Positions 53,475-62,405 of a stretch of 64,000 nt of DNA are shown here, piece by piece. The stretch is from Streptomyces sp. NRRL S-340 (lineage in GTDB: Bacteria; Actinomycetota; Actinomycetes; Streptomycetales; Streptomycetaceae): the NCBI RefSeq assembly GCF_000720185.1, contig NZ_JOIY01000032.1:36877-100876 (forward strand), written 5' to 3'. The notes under the pieces were generated by a model, which saw only the letters and a list, made by a program, of their open reading frames with translations, searched no databases and was not told the DNA's origin. Within the stretch, counting starts at the first letter, position 1; each line of letters opens with the position of its first letter. The translations under genes were made by a program, and so were the position numbers.

Positions 53475-53523
53475 CGCCGTACCGGATGCGCCCTCCCGGA
53501 TGCGCCGTGCCGGGCGCGCGGTG

Positions 53524-54921
53524 TCAGTTCCGGGCGCGGGTGCGCTGCCAGAGGTAGCCGGCCGCGGCCAGGAACAGCGTCATGCCGCCGGTCGAGTACA
53601 GCTGCACCCGCGTGTCCGGCTCCCGCGCCATCAGCACGAAGACCGCCGCCATGCCGGCCAGCGCCACCCAGGTCAGCACCGGGAAGGCCCACATGCGCAC
53701 CACCAGCTTCTGCGGCGCCTCGCGCTCCAGGGCGCGCCGCAGCCGCAGCTGCGAGACGGCGATGAAGATCCACACGACCAGGATCACCGCGCCGATCATG
53801 TTCAGCAGCCAGGGGAAGACGTCGTCGGGCCGCCAGTAGCTGAGCAGGACGCACAGGAAACCGAAGACGCTCGACACCAGCACCGCGATCCGCGGCACAC
53901 CACCGAAGACCCGGGCCAGGGCCCGCGGGCCCATCCCGCGCTGCACCAGCGAGTAGGCGATGCGCGAGGACCCGTAGATGTTGGCGTTCATCGCGCTCAG
54001 CAGCGCGACCAGCACCACCACGTTCATCAGCTGGCCCGCGCCGGGGATGCCGAGCCGGTCCAGCGCGGCGATGTAGGGGCCCTTCTCGACGACCTCCGGC
54101 GCGTTCCACGGGACGAGGGTGACGATGACCGCCATGGAGCCGACGTAGAACAGCGCGATGCGCCACATCGCCGTGCGGACCGCGCTCGCCACACCGCGCA
54201 CCGGGTCCTGCGACTCGGCCGCCGCGATGGTGACCGTCTCCAGACCGCCGTAGGCGAACACCGAGGCGAGCAGGCCGACGATCAGGCCCTGGCCGCCGTG
54301 CGGCAGGAAGTCGCTCAGGTGCGAGGCGCCCGGCGAGTCGGTGCCCGGCAGGACCCCGGCGACGGCCAGCACGCCCAGCACCAGGAACAGGGTGATCGCG
54401 CCGACCTTCAGCGCGGCGAACCAGAACTCGAACTCGCCGAAGTTCTTCACCGCGGCCAGGTTCGTGCCGCAGAACACCACCATGAACAGCGCCACCCACA
54501 TCCACTGCGGGGTGCCCGGCAGCCAGCCGGTGACGATCTTCGCGGCGCCCATGCCCTCCAGGCCGACCGCCGTGCACAACAGCACCCAGAACGACCAGCC
54601 GGCGGTGAAACCGGCCCACGGGCCGAACGCCCGCTCGGCGTGCGCCGAGAACGAGCCCGACGACGGGTACGCCGCCGACATCTCGCCCAGCATCCGCATC
54701 ACCAGCATCACGAGGAGGCCGGAGAGGGCGTAGGCGACGACGATCGACGGCCCGGCGGCGGCGATGCCCGCGCCGGAACCGACGAACAGCCCGGCGCCGA
54801 TCACCCCGCCGAGGGCGATCATCGACAGATGGCGCTGCTTGAGGCCGTGGGACAGGGGGGCCGCCTCCGCCGCCGGGGTCGTCCCGGCGGCGGTGCTGGC
54901 GCGGGTGCTGCTGCTGGGCAT
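53524..54921 (-). CDS. APC-family amino-acid permease (first of two)
   Basis: A 465-residue amino-acid transporter with twelve predicted helices. The APC signature GVIGAGLFVGSGAGIAAAGP lies at residues 39-58, followed by MLGEMSAAYPSSGSFSAHA and EFEFWFAALKVGAI. It resembles proline/GABA-type permeases of the AAT group. The substrate is not determinable. ATG at 54919-54921 has only a weak GGACGAG upstream. It follows the TauD-type gene by 120 bp on the same strand and may be co-transcribed with it. A paralogue lies at 57638-59116. Confidence 0.9.
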   Translation of the reverse strand: MPSSSTRASTAAGTTPAAEAAPLSHGLKQRHLSMIALGGVIGAGLFVGSGAGIAAAGPSIVVAYALSGLLVMLVMRMLGEMSAAYPSSGSFSAHAERAFGPWAGFTAGWSFWVLLCTAVGLEGMGAAKIVTGWLPGTPQWMWVALFMVVFCGTNLAAVKNFGEFEFWFAALKVGAITLFLVLGVLAVAGVLPGTDSPGASHLSDFLPHGGQGLIVGLLASVFAYGGLETVTIAAAESQDPVRGVASAVRTAMWRIALFYVGSMAVIVTLVPWNAPEVVEKGPYIAALDRLGIPGAGQLMNVVVLVALLSAMNANIYGSSRIAYSLVQRGMGPRALARVFGGVPRIAVLVSSVFGFLCVLLSYWRPDDVFPWLLNMIGAVILVVWIFIAVSQLRLRRALEREAPQKLVVRMWAFPVLTWVALAGMAAVFVLMAREPDTRVQLYSTGGMTLFLAAAGYLWQRTRARN

Positions 54922-55043
54922 GGGCGCGCTCGTCCAGTGGGGGGAGAGGGGGCAAAAGTTCCCACAGTCTGGGCAGCCCGTCCGCTCCGGGGAAGCCGCT
55001 GCCCACCATCCGGACACCTGCCCTACGCAGTGTGCACGGAACG

Positions 55044-55949
55044 CTACGCCGCGGCGGGCGCCGACGCGAGGGGCGTGTAGTGCGAGGCGTCCCCCTCCAG
55101 GGAGTGGCTCTCCTTGCCCTCGACACCGACCGGGACGTCCCCGGCCACCGTCACCCGGTTCAGCCGGCGCGGCAGGCCGTCGTAGTTGTCGATGGCGTAG
55201 TGCTGCGTGATCCGGTTGTCGAACAGCACCAGCTGGCGCTCCGACCAGCGCCAGCGCAGCACGTTCTCCGGGCGGGTGACGTACGCCTGGAGCAGGTCCA
55301 GGATCTTGCGGGACTCCGGCACCGAAAGGCCCACGATCCGCTGGGCGAACCCGCCGATGAACAGTCCGCGCTCGCCGGTCAGCGGGTGCACCCGGACCAC
55401 CGGGTGCGCGGTGCGGTACCGGATCGAGGTGAACTGGGCGCGCCGGTCCGCCTCGGCCGCGTCGACCGCCTCGTCCGGGACCGCGTAGTCGTAGTCGTTG
55501 GTGTGCTCCGCCCACAGCGTGTCGGCCAGGCGCCGCAGCGGCTCGGGCAGGTCCCGGTAGGCCCGGGCGGCGTTCGCGATCAGCGTCTCGCCCCCGTACG
55601 GCGGCACGGTGATGCTGCGCAGGGTGCTGGCCTGCGGCGGGTTCAGCACGAACGTCACGTCGGTGTGCCAGTGGTTGGAGCGGCCCCGCTCGCTGTCCAC
55701 GGGGAGCACGTTCGGGGCGCCCTCGACGGCCGGCACGGTCGGATGGGCGGTGGTGAGGTCCCCGAAGTGGCGGGCGAAGGCCTCCTGGCCCGCGTCGTCC
55801 AGCCGCACGTCGTCGAAGACGAGCGCCTTGTGGACGTTCAGCGCCTCCCGGAGCGCGGCGACGGTCCCGGTGCCGAGCGGCCGGGACAGGTCGACCCCGG
55901 TGACCTGGGCGCCGATGCGCGCGGTGACCTTGCGGATCTCGATGGACAT
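55044..55949 (-). CDS. TauD/TfdA-family Fe(II)/2-oxoglutarate dioxygenase
   Basis: A 301-residue dioxygenase. The iron-binding H-x-D is in NHWHTDVTFVLNPP near residue 103, the distal histidine in RITQHYAIDNY near 257 and the 2-oxoglutarate-binding arginine in RRLNRVTV near 272. The family oxidises taurine and other sulphonates, alkyl sulphates or herbicide-like acids; the true substrate is unknown. ATG at 55947-55949 (MSIEIRKV) follows AAGGGAA at seven bases; the frame extends upstream without support. The permease downstream could import its substrate. Confidence 0.92.
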   Translation of the reverse strand: MSIEIRKVTARIGAQVTGVDLSRPLGTGTVAALREALNVHKALVFDDVRLDDAGQEAFARHFGDLTTAHPTVPAVEGAPNVLPVDSERGRSNHWHTDVTFVLNPPQASTLRSITVPPYGGETLIANAARAYRDLPEPLRRLADTLWAEHTNDYDYAVPDEAVDAAEADRRAQFTSIRYRTAHPVVRVHPLTGERGLFIGGFAQRIVGLSVPESRKILDLLQAYVTRPENVLRWRWSERQLVLFDNRITQHYAIDNYDGLPRRLNRVTVAGDVPVGVEGKESHSLEGDASHYTPLASAPAAA

Positions 55950-56301
55950 GGAAGTTCCCTTCAGACGGACGGACGGACCGGCGGACGGGCGGACGGCCGG
56001 GCGCCGGCCGCATCCGGACACCGGTGCGGACGGCATGGCAGAACTCCGTGGGTTCACGGGGTGGCAGACGTGCGCGATTCCGGGCGGCGGAATACGGAGG
56101 GCGAGCGGGAGGACGAGCGGGAAGACAGACGGTCAGGGCCGGGCGACGCCAAGGGAATTCGCGCACGGAGGATCGGTGCGGAGCACGCGAGGAGAACCGG
56201 AGGAAATGCGCTCCGGGGCGCGTCAACGGGTCAGCAACAAAGAGTGCGACAGCTCGTGAGCGGGCTCATGGATGAATGCTCCCGGTCCCGCGCAACCCCT
56301 G
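55950..56301. other. Intergenic region, no gene seen
   Basis: 350 bases upstream of the dioxygenase gene. It has a GGAC/CGGACGG-rich stretch at about 55968-56000 and a TGAGC-GG-GCTCA inverted repeat at 56257-56268. The dioxygenase promoter must lie here, but no clear -35/-10 pair was found. Confidence 0.5.
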
Positions 56302-56649
56302 TCAACGACCGGAGATTCTGAATCCGTGAACGTCATGTGACACGCTCGGCGGACCCCGGTAGAACACGTCCAGGGCCACCGAACCGCCCGTCACCGCGAG
56401 CACGGAATCCGTGAAAGCGGTCGGCACCACGGCACGCGTACCGCTCCGCCCCGACGGCGTCCCTGACGCCGTCAGGCAGTCGCCCCGGCACAGCGCGTCC
56501 ACCTCGGTGACCACCACCGTCTCCTGGTCGAGCGGCGCGACCGTGGTGCACGGCACCGACAGGTGCGCCCCGTCGGCCACGAACCGGCGGCCGTCCAGTC
56601 CGGCGGGCACGTGCGGACGCCCGCCCCGCCCTCCTGGGTCGTCGGACAC
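56302..56649 (-). CDS. Uncharacterised small protein
   Basis: A 115-residue frame I do not recognise. Codon bias is typical of real genes for the part from about residue 14 onward. It reads VPAGLDGRRFVADGAHLSVP and has a CRGDC cysteine pair near residue 54; beta-strand-like segments dominate (VVVTEVDAL, VLAVTGGSVALDVFY). No signal peptide is visible. GTG at 56647-56649 has AGGG seven bases upstream. The frame is open a further 50 codons upstream through a 42-bp tandem repeat, so the true start could be earlier. Opposite-strand frames are less gene-like. Confidence 0.45.
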   Translation of the reverse strand: MSDDPGGRGGRPHVPAGLDGRRFVADGAHLSVPCTTVAPLDQETVVVTEVDALCRGDCLTASGTPSGRSGTRAVVPTAFTDSVLAVTGGSVALDVFYRGPPSVSHDVHGFRISGR

Positions 56650-56761
56650 CGTTTCTGCCCTGACGGTGGCTTGCCCCTGGATCGTCGGGCTCCGCTTCCG
56701 CTGTGACGGTGACTCCCCTCGGATCGTCGGGCGCCGTCTCCGGTTTGGCGGGACCTTACAG
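56636..56761. repeat. Three imperfect ~42-bp tandem repeats
   Basis: Units begin at 56636, 56679 and 56721 with GG(G/A)TCGTCGG and share CCG-T-C and GACGGTG segments. On the minus strand they would encode 14-residue repeats leading into the small protein. They lie at the probable start of that gene, so they may be a translated or regulatory repeat. Confidence 0.6.
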
Positions 56762-56972
56762 AAGGACGGCGCCCCCGTACGCCGTCCCCGTGCAGGGAAG
56801 ACCACCCCACCTCAGTGACCGGCGTCACGCCGGACCAGGTGTAAGCGACGGTCTTTGTCCGGAGCCGACCAAGCCCGCGTTCCACCCTTTGTCGAGCGCA
56901 GACGGTGATCGGCTCGAGCGCGCTGGGATAGCGTCGCGGTGTTCCCGACTGCCCTCACCCCGCGGAGTCCCC
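56650..56972. other. Region upstream of bioY
   Basis: It holds most of the 42-bp repeats, a near-perfect palindrome CCGGCGT-C-ACGCCGG at 56819-56833 and a -10-like TAGCGT at 56930-56935, which would give a leader of about 30 bases for bioY. No biotin-type operator was recognised. Confidence 0.5.
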
Positions 56973-57554
56973 ATGAGCACCGCTGCCGCCCCCGTCCGCA
57001 CCGGCCAGGTCCTCGCCGACCTCCTGCCCTCCTCCCGAGTCCGGGACGCCGCCCTCGTCCTCGGCGGCGCCGCCCTCACCGGGATCGCCGCCCAGATCGC
57101 CGTGCCCGTGCCCGGCTCCCCGGTGCCGGTGACCGGCCAGACCTTCGCCGCCCTGCTGGTCGGCACCGCGCTCGGCGCCCGCCGCGGTCTGCTCTCCCTC
57201 ATGCTGTACGCGCTCGCCGGCGTCGCGGGCGTGCCGTGGTTCGCGGAGGGCGGCTCGGGCGCGGGCGCCCCCTCCTTCGGCTACGTCCTCGGCATGCTGA
57301 TCGCCTCCGCCGTCGTCGGCGAGCTGGCCCGCCGCGGCGCCGACCGCACGGCCTGGCGCATGGCCGGCACGATGATCCTCGGTGAAGCGGTCATCTACGC
57401 CGTCGGCGTCCCCTACCTGGCCCTGTCCACCGGCATGTCCGCCTCCGCCGCCGTCGCCGCGGGCCTCACCCCGTTCCTGGTCGGCGACGCCCTCAAGGCG
57501 GCCCTGGCGATGGGCGCGCTGCCGGCCGCCTGGAAGTTCGCCGGCCGGCGCTGA
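56973..57554 (+). CDS. bioY: Biotin transporter BioY (ECF substrate-binding component)
   Basis: A 193-residue membrane protein of the BioY family with six predicted helices. The signature AAQIAVPVPGSPVPVTGQTF at residues 39-58 is characteristic, as are LGARRGLLSLMLYALAGVAGVPWF and GEAVIYAVGVPYLAL. BioY captures biotin, alone or with an ECF ATPase/transmembrane module (not present in this window). ATG at 56973 follows GGAG at five bases. A very long hairpin terminator follows. Substrate assignment is firm at family level. Confidence 0.94.
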   Translation: MSTAAAPVRTGQVLADLLPSSRVRDAALVLGGAALTGIAAQIAVPVPGSPVPVTGQTFAALLVGTALGARRGLLSLMLYALAGVAGVPWFAEGGSGAGAPSFGYVLGMLIASAVVGELARRGADRTAWRMAGTMILGEAVIYAVGVPYLALSTGMSASAAVAAGLTPFLVGDALKAALAMGALPAAWKFAGRR

Positions 57555-57567
57555 CAGCGCGTACCGG

Positions 57568-57616
57568 AAAGCGGAAAGCGGGGGAGCCTCCTTGGGGCTC
57601 CCCCGCTTTCCGCTTT
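57568..57616. terminator. 21-bp perfect stem-loop terminator
   Basis: Arms 57568-57588 and 57596-57616 pair over 21 bases (AAAGCGGAAAGCGG... against ...CCGCTTTCCGCTTT) with a 7-base loop and a TTTT end on the plus strand. It ends bioY and, in the other direction, the second permease gene. Confidence 0.93.
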
Positions 57617-57637
57617 TCCAGGACCGCCCCCGGCGGG

Positions 57638-59116
57638 TCAGCCGGCCGGGATCTGCTCGGTCCCGGCGGCTTCGTCGGCCGCCGCCCGGTGGCCGTGGCC
57701 GCCCGCCAGCTTCTGCTTGACCACGGCGATCACCAGCACGACCGCCGCCACCAGCAGCGACAGCAGTACGGTCTCCCGGCCGTCGTGTTCGGTGTCGGTG
57801 AGCATGTACCCGAGGACGAACACGATCAGGAGGGCCGCGGCCCAGGTCAGGTACGGGTACAGCCACATCCTGACGACCAGCTTCTCCGGCGCCTCGCGCT
57901 GGATGATCCGCCGCATGCGCAGCTGCGAGAAGCAGATCACCAGCCAGACGAACAGGGCGACCGCGCCGGAGGAGTTGACGAGGAAGAGGAAGACGGTGTC
58001 CGGGAACTTGTAGTTGAAGAACACGGCCACGAAGCCGAAGGCGACCGAGACGAGGATCGCGGTCCTCGGCACACCGCGGCCGGTGGTCCGGGCGAACACC
58101 TTCGGCGCGTCCCCGCGCTGACCGAGCGAGAAGGCCATGCGGGAAGCGGTGTAGAGACCGGAGTTCAGACAGGACAGCACCGAGGTGAGCACGATGAAGT
58201 TCATGATCTGGCCGGCGTGCGCGATGCCCAGGGAGTCGAGGGCGGCGACGTAGGAGCCCTTGTCGGTGATCGCCTTGTCGTTCCAGGGGATCAGGGAGAC
58301 GACGACGAGGATCGAACCGAGGTAGAACACGGCGATGCGCCAGATGATGCTGTTGGTCGCCTTGGTGACCGCGCTCTGCGGGTCCTCGGACTCACCGGCC
58401 GCCAGCGTGGCGATCTCGCTGCCCATGAACGAGAAGACGACGAGCAGCACGCCCGTGAGGATCGAGCCGGGGCCGTGCGGCAGGAAGCCGCCGTGGCCGG
58501 TCAGGTTGGAGAAGGAGGCCTGGTCGGCGTGGACGCCGGGCAGCACGCCGAAGACGGCCAGCAGACCGACGACGATGAACGCGGCGATGGCGACGACCTT
58601 GATCCCGGCGAACCAGAACTCGAACTCGCCGTAGGAGCCGACGGAGACCAGGTTGGTCGCGGTCAGCACCAGCATGACGATGAGCGCCCAGCCCCACTGC
58701 GGGACGGCCGGTATCCAGTCGGAGAGGATCTTGGCGCCGGCCGTGGACTCCACGGCGAGCACGACGACCCAGAAGAACCAGTACAGCCAGCCGATGGAGA
58801 AGCCGGCCCAGCCGCCGAGCGCGCGGTCGGCGTGCGCGGAGAAGGAGCCGGAGGTGGGGTTGGCGGCGGACATCTCGCCGAGCATGCGCATCACGAGGAC
58901 GACGAGGGTGCCGACGAGGGCGTAGGAGAGGAGGATGCCGGGTCCGGCGGTGGCGATGCCGGAGCTGGAGCCGACGAAGAGTCCGGCACCGATGACGCCG
59001 CCGATGGCGATCATGGTGAGATGGCGGTTCTTGAGTCCGGCCTGGAGCCCGGAACCGTGTCCGTCCGGGTTCGCTGGGCCGCTTCCAGACTGCTGCAGGG
59101 TCGGCTGCGAGGTCAT
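57638..59116 (-). CDS. APC-family amino-acid permease (second of two, GabP-like)
   Basis: A 492-residue amino-acid permease with twelve predicted helices. The APC signature GVIGAGLFVGSSSGIATAGP is at residues 39-58 and MLGEMSAANPTSGSFSAHA at about 81-99. It is clearly related to the permease at 53524-54921 across its full length, including EFEFWFAG-KV and REAPEKLVVRMW, but has a longer N-terminus and a longer charged C-terminus (GGHGHRAAADEAAG). It resembles GABA/aromatic permeases; the substrate is unknown. ATG at 59114-59116. Confidence 0.91.
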   Translation of the reverse strand: MTSQPTLQQSGSGPANPDGHGSGLQAGLKNRHLTMIAIGGVIGAGLFVGSSSGIATAGPGILLSYALVGTLVVLVMRMLGEMSAANPTSGSFSAHADRALGGWAGFSIGWLYWFFWVVVLAVESTAGAKILSDWIPAVPQWGWALIVMLVLTATNLVSVGSYGEFEFWFAGIKVVAIAAFIVVGLLAVFGVLPGVHADQASFSNLTGHGGFLPHGPGSILTGVLLVVFSFMGSEIATLAAGESEDPQSAVTKATNSIIWRIAVFYLGSILVVVSLIPWNDKAITDKGSYVAALDSLGIAHAGQIMNFIVLTSVLSCLNSGLYTASRMAFSLGQRGDAPKVFARTTGRGVPRTAILVSVAFGFVAVFFNYKFPDTVFLFLVNSSGAVALFVWLVICFSQLRMRRIIQREAPEKLVVRMWLYPYLTWAAALLIVFVLGYMLTDTEHDGRETVLLSLLVAAVVLVIAVVKQKLAGGHGHRAAADEAAGTEQIPAG

Positions 59117-59408
59117 GGGGGATTCCTTTTGCGCCGGTGTGCGGTTACGCGTGCGAGCGGTGCACGAGTCGATCCAGTGAATCCGAGGTGACGGAATTCG
59201 TGAACCTTCGAAACGTAATCGTTACTTGAGCTTTCCTTGAGGTTTGTAGCCCGGCTCGGATATCCCTCGGCGGTATTACGGACACGGCGCGTACCCGCCC
59301 GGTGACCCGTCCCGGACAAATCCCGGCCGCTTTCCCCGTGCCGCCGGGAGGGGCCGCCGCTCCCGACCCGAGCCGCCCGCCCCGCACCCGCCGTGTCACA
59401 CTCGGACC
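59117..59408. other. Divergent promoter region between permease and rpiB
   Basis: About 290 bases. A comparatively AT-rich patch at 59190-59250 contains GTAA-TCG-TTAC (59215-59225) and is the likely promoter/operator of the permease gene. CACACT at 59397-59402 lies six bases before the rpiB ATG. Confidence 0.5.
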
Positions 59409-59894
59409 ATGCGCGTGTATCTCGGCTCGGACCATGCGGGCTTCGAACTCAAGAACCACCTCGTCGAATGGGTCAGGGCGGCCGGCCACGAGGCCGTCGA
59501 CTGCGGACCGCACATCTACGACGCCCAGGACGACTACCCGCCCTTCTGCCTCCGCGCCGCCGAGCGCACGGCGGGCGACCCCGGCTCCCTCGGCATCGTG
59601 ATCGGCGGCTCGGGCAACGGCGAGCAGATCGCGGCCAACAAGGTCAAGGGTGTACGGGCCGCCCTCGCCTGGAGCGAGGAGACCGCGTCCCTCGGCCGCC
59701 AGCACAACAACGCCAACGTCGTCGCCGTGGGTGCGCGCATGCACTCGGTGGAGGAGGCGACGAAGTTCGTCGAGACCTTCCTCAACACCCCCTTCTCCGG
59801 TGACGAGCGGCACATCCGCCGCATCGACATGCTGTCGGCGTACGAGACGACCGGAGAACTCCCGCCGATCCCGGCGCACCACCCGCAGCAGTAG
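59409..59894 (+). CDS. rpiB: Ribose-5-phosphate isomerase B
   Basis: A 161-residue RpiB/LacAB-type isomerase of the pentose phosphate pathway, interconverting ribose-5-phosphate and ribulose-5-phosphate. The signature MRVYLGSDHAGFELKNHL is N-terminal, with the phosphate loop VIGGSGNGEQIAANK near 67-81 and RQHNNANVVAVGAR near 99-112. The usual catalytic cysteine region reads GGSGNGE, as in mycobacterial RpiB, which lacks that cysteine. CACACT six bases upstream suggests a leaderless mRNA. Confidence 0.95.
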   Translation: MRVYLGSDHAGFELKNHLVEWVRAAGHEAVDCGPHIYDAQDDYPPFCLRAAERTAGDPGSLGIVIGGSGNGEQIAANKVKGVRAALAWSEETASLGRQHNNANVVAVGARMHSVEEATKFVETFLNTPFSGDERHIRRIDMLSAYETTGELPPIPAHHPQQ

Positions 59895-60028
59895 GAGAGG
59901 ACCGGCTCCGCCGTTCCCCACGCTGGGGGAGACGGCGGAGCCGCAGCCCCGTGGGCGGGGACGAGGCCCCCGCGCCGGGGTGCAGGGGTGGAGCCCCGCG
60001 AGGGGTGCAGGGGGCGCAGCCCCCGCAT

Positions 60029-60263
60029 GGGGTCCGGGGCGCAGCCCCGGGAGGGTGCCTTGTCGCCCACCGAGTCGGGCGGGCGGGAGACCGGGGTCCG
60101 GGGCGGAGCCCCGGGAGGGCGCCTTTTCAGCCCACGAGCCGAATGGGCGGGCGGGAGACCGAGGGGCCGGAGGCGCAGCCCGGGGAGGACGCCTTCTCAG
60201 CTCACCGAGTCGAGTGGGAGACCGAGGGGTCCGGGCCGCAGCCCGGGAGGCCGGCTTCCCCAC
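60029..60263. repeat. Four tandem ~65-bp repeats between rpiB and the glycosylase
   Basis: Units start at 60029, 60093, 60163 and 60226, each with GGGG(T)CCGG, GCAGCCC, GAGG and CACCGAGTC/GGGCGGGCGGGAGACC. They lie in the 428-bp gap. GGGGCGCAGCCCCGG-type elements are common intergenic repeats in streptomycetes; hairpins within each unit may end rpiB transcription. No gene was found in this gap. Confidence 0.75.
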
Positions 60264-60322
60264 CCCGGCCCGAAACAGCGGGCCCGGGACGGGCCGGCAA
60301 CCGCAGGGAAGGACACCGCACC

Positions 60323-61132
60323 GTGCCAGAGGGGCACACCATCCACCGGCTGGCCCAGGACTACGCCACCCGCTTCACCGGCACCCCCACCCGCGTCACC
60401 AGCCCGCAGGGCAAGTTCACCGACGCCGCCGCCCTCCTCACCGGAGCGGAACTCACCCGCACCGAGGCCCACGGCAAACACCTCTTCCTCGGCTTCCGCG
60501 CCGCCGACTGGATCCACATCCACCTCGGCCTCTTCGGCAAGGTCACCTTCGGCGACGCCCCCGCGCCCCCGCCCACGGACACCGTCCGCCTCCGCCTCGC
60601 CAACGCGACGTCGTACGTCGACCTCCGGGGCCCCACGACCTGCGCCCTGGTCACCGACGCCGAGAAGCAGGCGATACACGACCGCCTCGGCCCCGACCCG
60701 CTGCGCCCCGACGCAGACCCGGCCGCCGCCTACGCCCGCGTGAGCCGCAGCCGTACGACGATCGCGGCGCTGCTGATGGACCAGAAGGTCATCGCGGGCG
60801 TCGGCAACGTCTACCGCGCCGAGGTCCTCTTCCGGCACGGCATCGACCCGTACCGCGCGGGCAGGGACATCACCCCGGCCGAGTGGGACGCGATCTGGAC
60901 GGACCTCGTCGCCCTCATGCGCGAGGGCGTCCGCAACAACCGCATCGACACGGTCCGCCCCGAGCACACCCCGCACGCCATGGGCCGGCCGCCGCGCGTG
61001 GACGACCACGGCGGCGAGGTCTACGTCTACCGCCGGGCGACCCTGCCCTGCCACGTCTGCACCACGGAGATCCGCACCGCGGACCTGGCCGCCCGCAACC
61101 TCTTCTGGTGCCCCACCTGCCAGAACCGGTGA
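60323..61132 (+). CDS. Fpg/Nei-family DNA glycosylase (endonuclease VIII type)
   Basis: A 269-residue base-excision-repair glycosylase/AP lyase. The N-terminus VPEGHTIHRL supplies the catalytic proline and glutamate once the first residue is removed, and HTIHR is typical of actinobacterial Nei. The helix-two-turn-helix region reads LLMDQKVIAGVGNVYRAEVL near 155-175. The C-terminal zinc finger CHVC...CPTC is at about 243-267. It removes oxidised pyrimidines or related lesions. GTG at 60323 is fixed by the conserved N-terminus; AAGGA lies eleven bases upstream. Confidence 0.92.
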   Translation: MPEGHTIHRLAQDYATRFTGTPTRVTSPQGKFTDAAALLTGAELTRTEAHGKHLFLGFRAADWIHIHLGLFGKVTFGDAPAPPPTDTVRLRLANATSYVDLRGPTTCALVTDAEKQAIHDRLGPDPLRPDADPAAAYARVSRSRTTIAALLMDQKVIAGVGNVYRAEVLFRHGIDPYRAGRDITPAEWDAIWTDLVALMREGVRNNRIDTVRPEHTPHAMGRPPRVDDHGGEVYVYRRATLPCHVCTTEIRTADLAARNLFWCPTCQNR

Positions 61133-61163
61133 CCCCGGCCCCGGGAACGCCGCCGGAGGACGA

Positions 61164-62405
61164 CTAGAACCCGTGCGGCAGCCAGGGGGCGACAGCAGAC
61201 CCGAACGCCACGGACGCCTCCGCCAGCGCCCCACCGCGCAGCTCCCGCACCCGCCCGGCCGCGGCCAGCGCCGTCAACGGCACACCACCGAGGTACGCCG
61301 CCCCCAGCTCCCGTACCGACAGCGCCAGGTCCGCCGCCTCGGACGTCCGCTCGCAGACCGCGCCCTTCGCGTCGCCGCTCAGCCGCCACCGCCCGGTGTT
61401 CCAGCCGCAGAACGCGTCCTCGACCTCCAGGACGACGTCCACCGGCGCCTGGTACGTCCGCGCGGCCAGCGCCGCCCCGAGGTCGACGAGCCGCACGTAC
61501 AGCGTGTCCTGCAGCCGCGGCAGGCACCGCCGGATGTCGGACACCAGGTACTGCCAGGCGTCGTCGACCGGCCGGTTCCCGACGGACAGCTTCGACGTCA
61601 GGTCGATGTCGAAGAGGAACCGCCACAGCGCCGCGTCGGTCGCCGGATCGAGCGCGTCCAAAACGTCCAGCACCACCGTGCCCTCGGGCACGCCGGACTC
61701 CCAGCCGGGCTTGACCCGGTAGCGGGCGTACCCCGTGACCTCCCCGTCGCGCTCGGCGACCACGCACTGCAGCGGTGAGGCGCCCTCGCGCAGGCTCTCC
61801 GGGTCGAGCAGCCCCAGCCGCTCCCAGCCGGGCCGCCGGGCCAGCATCCCGGGCCGGCCGGGCACCAGCCGCGCGTACACCGCCTCACACGCGTCGAGCA
61901 CGTCGGCGGGCGCCACGTACCGCAGCCGTACGCCGTCCGTGCCGGCCGGAACGGACAGTACGGCCCGGCCCGTGTCGATCTCGGCGCTCAGCTGGAAGCT
62001 GGCCGTTCCGTAACCGAACCGTCCGTAGATGCCGGGTTCCGAGGCCGTCAGCACCGCCAGCGGCTCGCCCCAGGTCCGTACGTCGTCCAACTGCCGCCGC
62101 ATCATCGACGTCAGCACACCGCGCCGCCGGTGCGTGGCGGCCACGCCGACCATCGTCACGCCCGCCACGGGCACCAGGGCGCCGCCGGGCACGGTCATCC
62201 GGAAGCTGAACGCCCCCGCCGAGCCCACGCACGCCTCCCCGTCCCAGACGCCCAGCGAACGGTCGTACTCGGTGAGACTCCGGTACAGCTCCAGCTCCTC
62301 GGCCGGCTCCGGAACCCCGCCGAAGGCACGCATCAGGTGGCCGTACCACGTGTCCCACTCGTCCGGTCGCAGCACTCTCAGCTCGGTCGCAAGGTCAGTC
62401 GCCAT
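61164..62405 (-). CDS. Eis-type GNAT N-acetyltransferase
   Basis: A 413-residue acetyltransferase of the Eis family: a GNAT domain, a second GNAT-like domain and a C-terminal SCP2-like domain. The acetyl-CoA loop is VGVAATHRRRGVLTSMMRR near residues 85-103. The C-terminus VAPWLPHGF ends in phenylalanine, whose free carboxylate serves as the general base in Eis. Eis enzymes acetylate aminoglycosides and lysines, so low-level drug modification is possible. The gene converges on the glycosylase with 31 bp between stops. ATG at 62403-62405. Confidence 0.92.
   Translation of the reverse strand: MATDLATELRVLRPDEWDTWYGHLMRAFGGVPEPAEELELYRSLTEYDRSLGVWDGEACVGSAGAFSFRMTVPGGALVPVAGVTMVGVAATHRRRGVLTSMMRRQLDDVRTWGEPLAVLTASEPGIYGRFGYGTASFQLSAEIDTGRAVLSVPAGTDGVRLRYVAPADVLDACEAVYARLVPGRPGMLARRPGWERLGLLDPESLREGASPLQCVVAERDGEVTGYARYRVKPGWESGVPEGTVVLDVLDALDPATDAALWRFLFDIDLTSKLSVGNRPVDDAWQYLVSDIRRCLPRLQDTLYVRLVDLGAALAARTYQAPVDVVLEVEDAFCGWNTGRWRLSGDAKGAVCERTSEAADLALSVRELGAAYLGGVPLTALAAAGRVRELRGGALAEASVAFGSAVAPWLPHGF

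Noticed and set aside
53524..56226. Single 900-codon frame joining permease and upstream DNA
   Set aside because: The upstream part is out of frame with the TauD-type gene and reads as Arg/Pro-rich noise; the permease start at 54921 is clear.
60029..60263. CRISPR-like or phage attachment array
   Set aside because: Diverged tandem units of 63-70 bp with no constant repeat/spacer pattern, integrase or tRNA.
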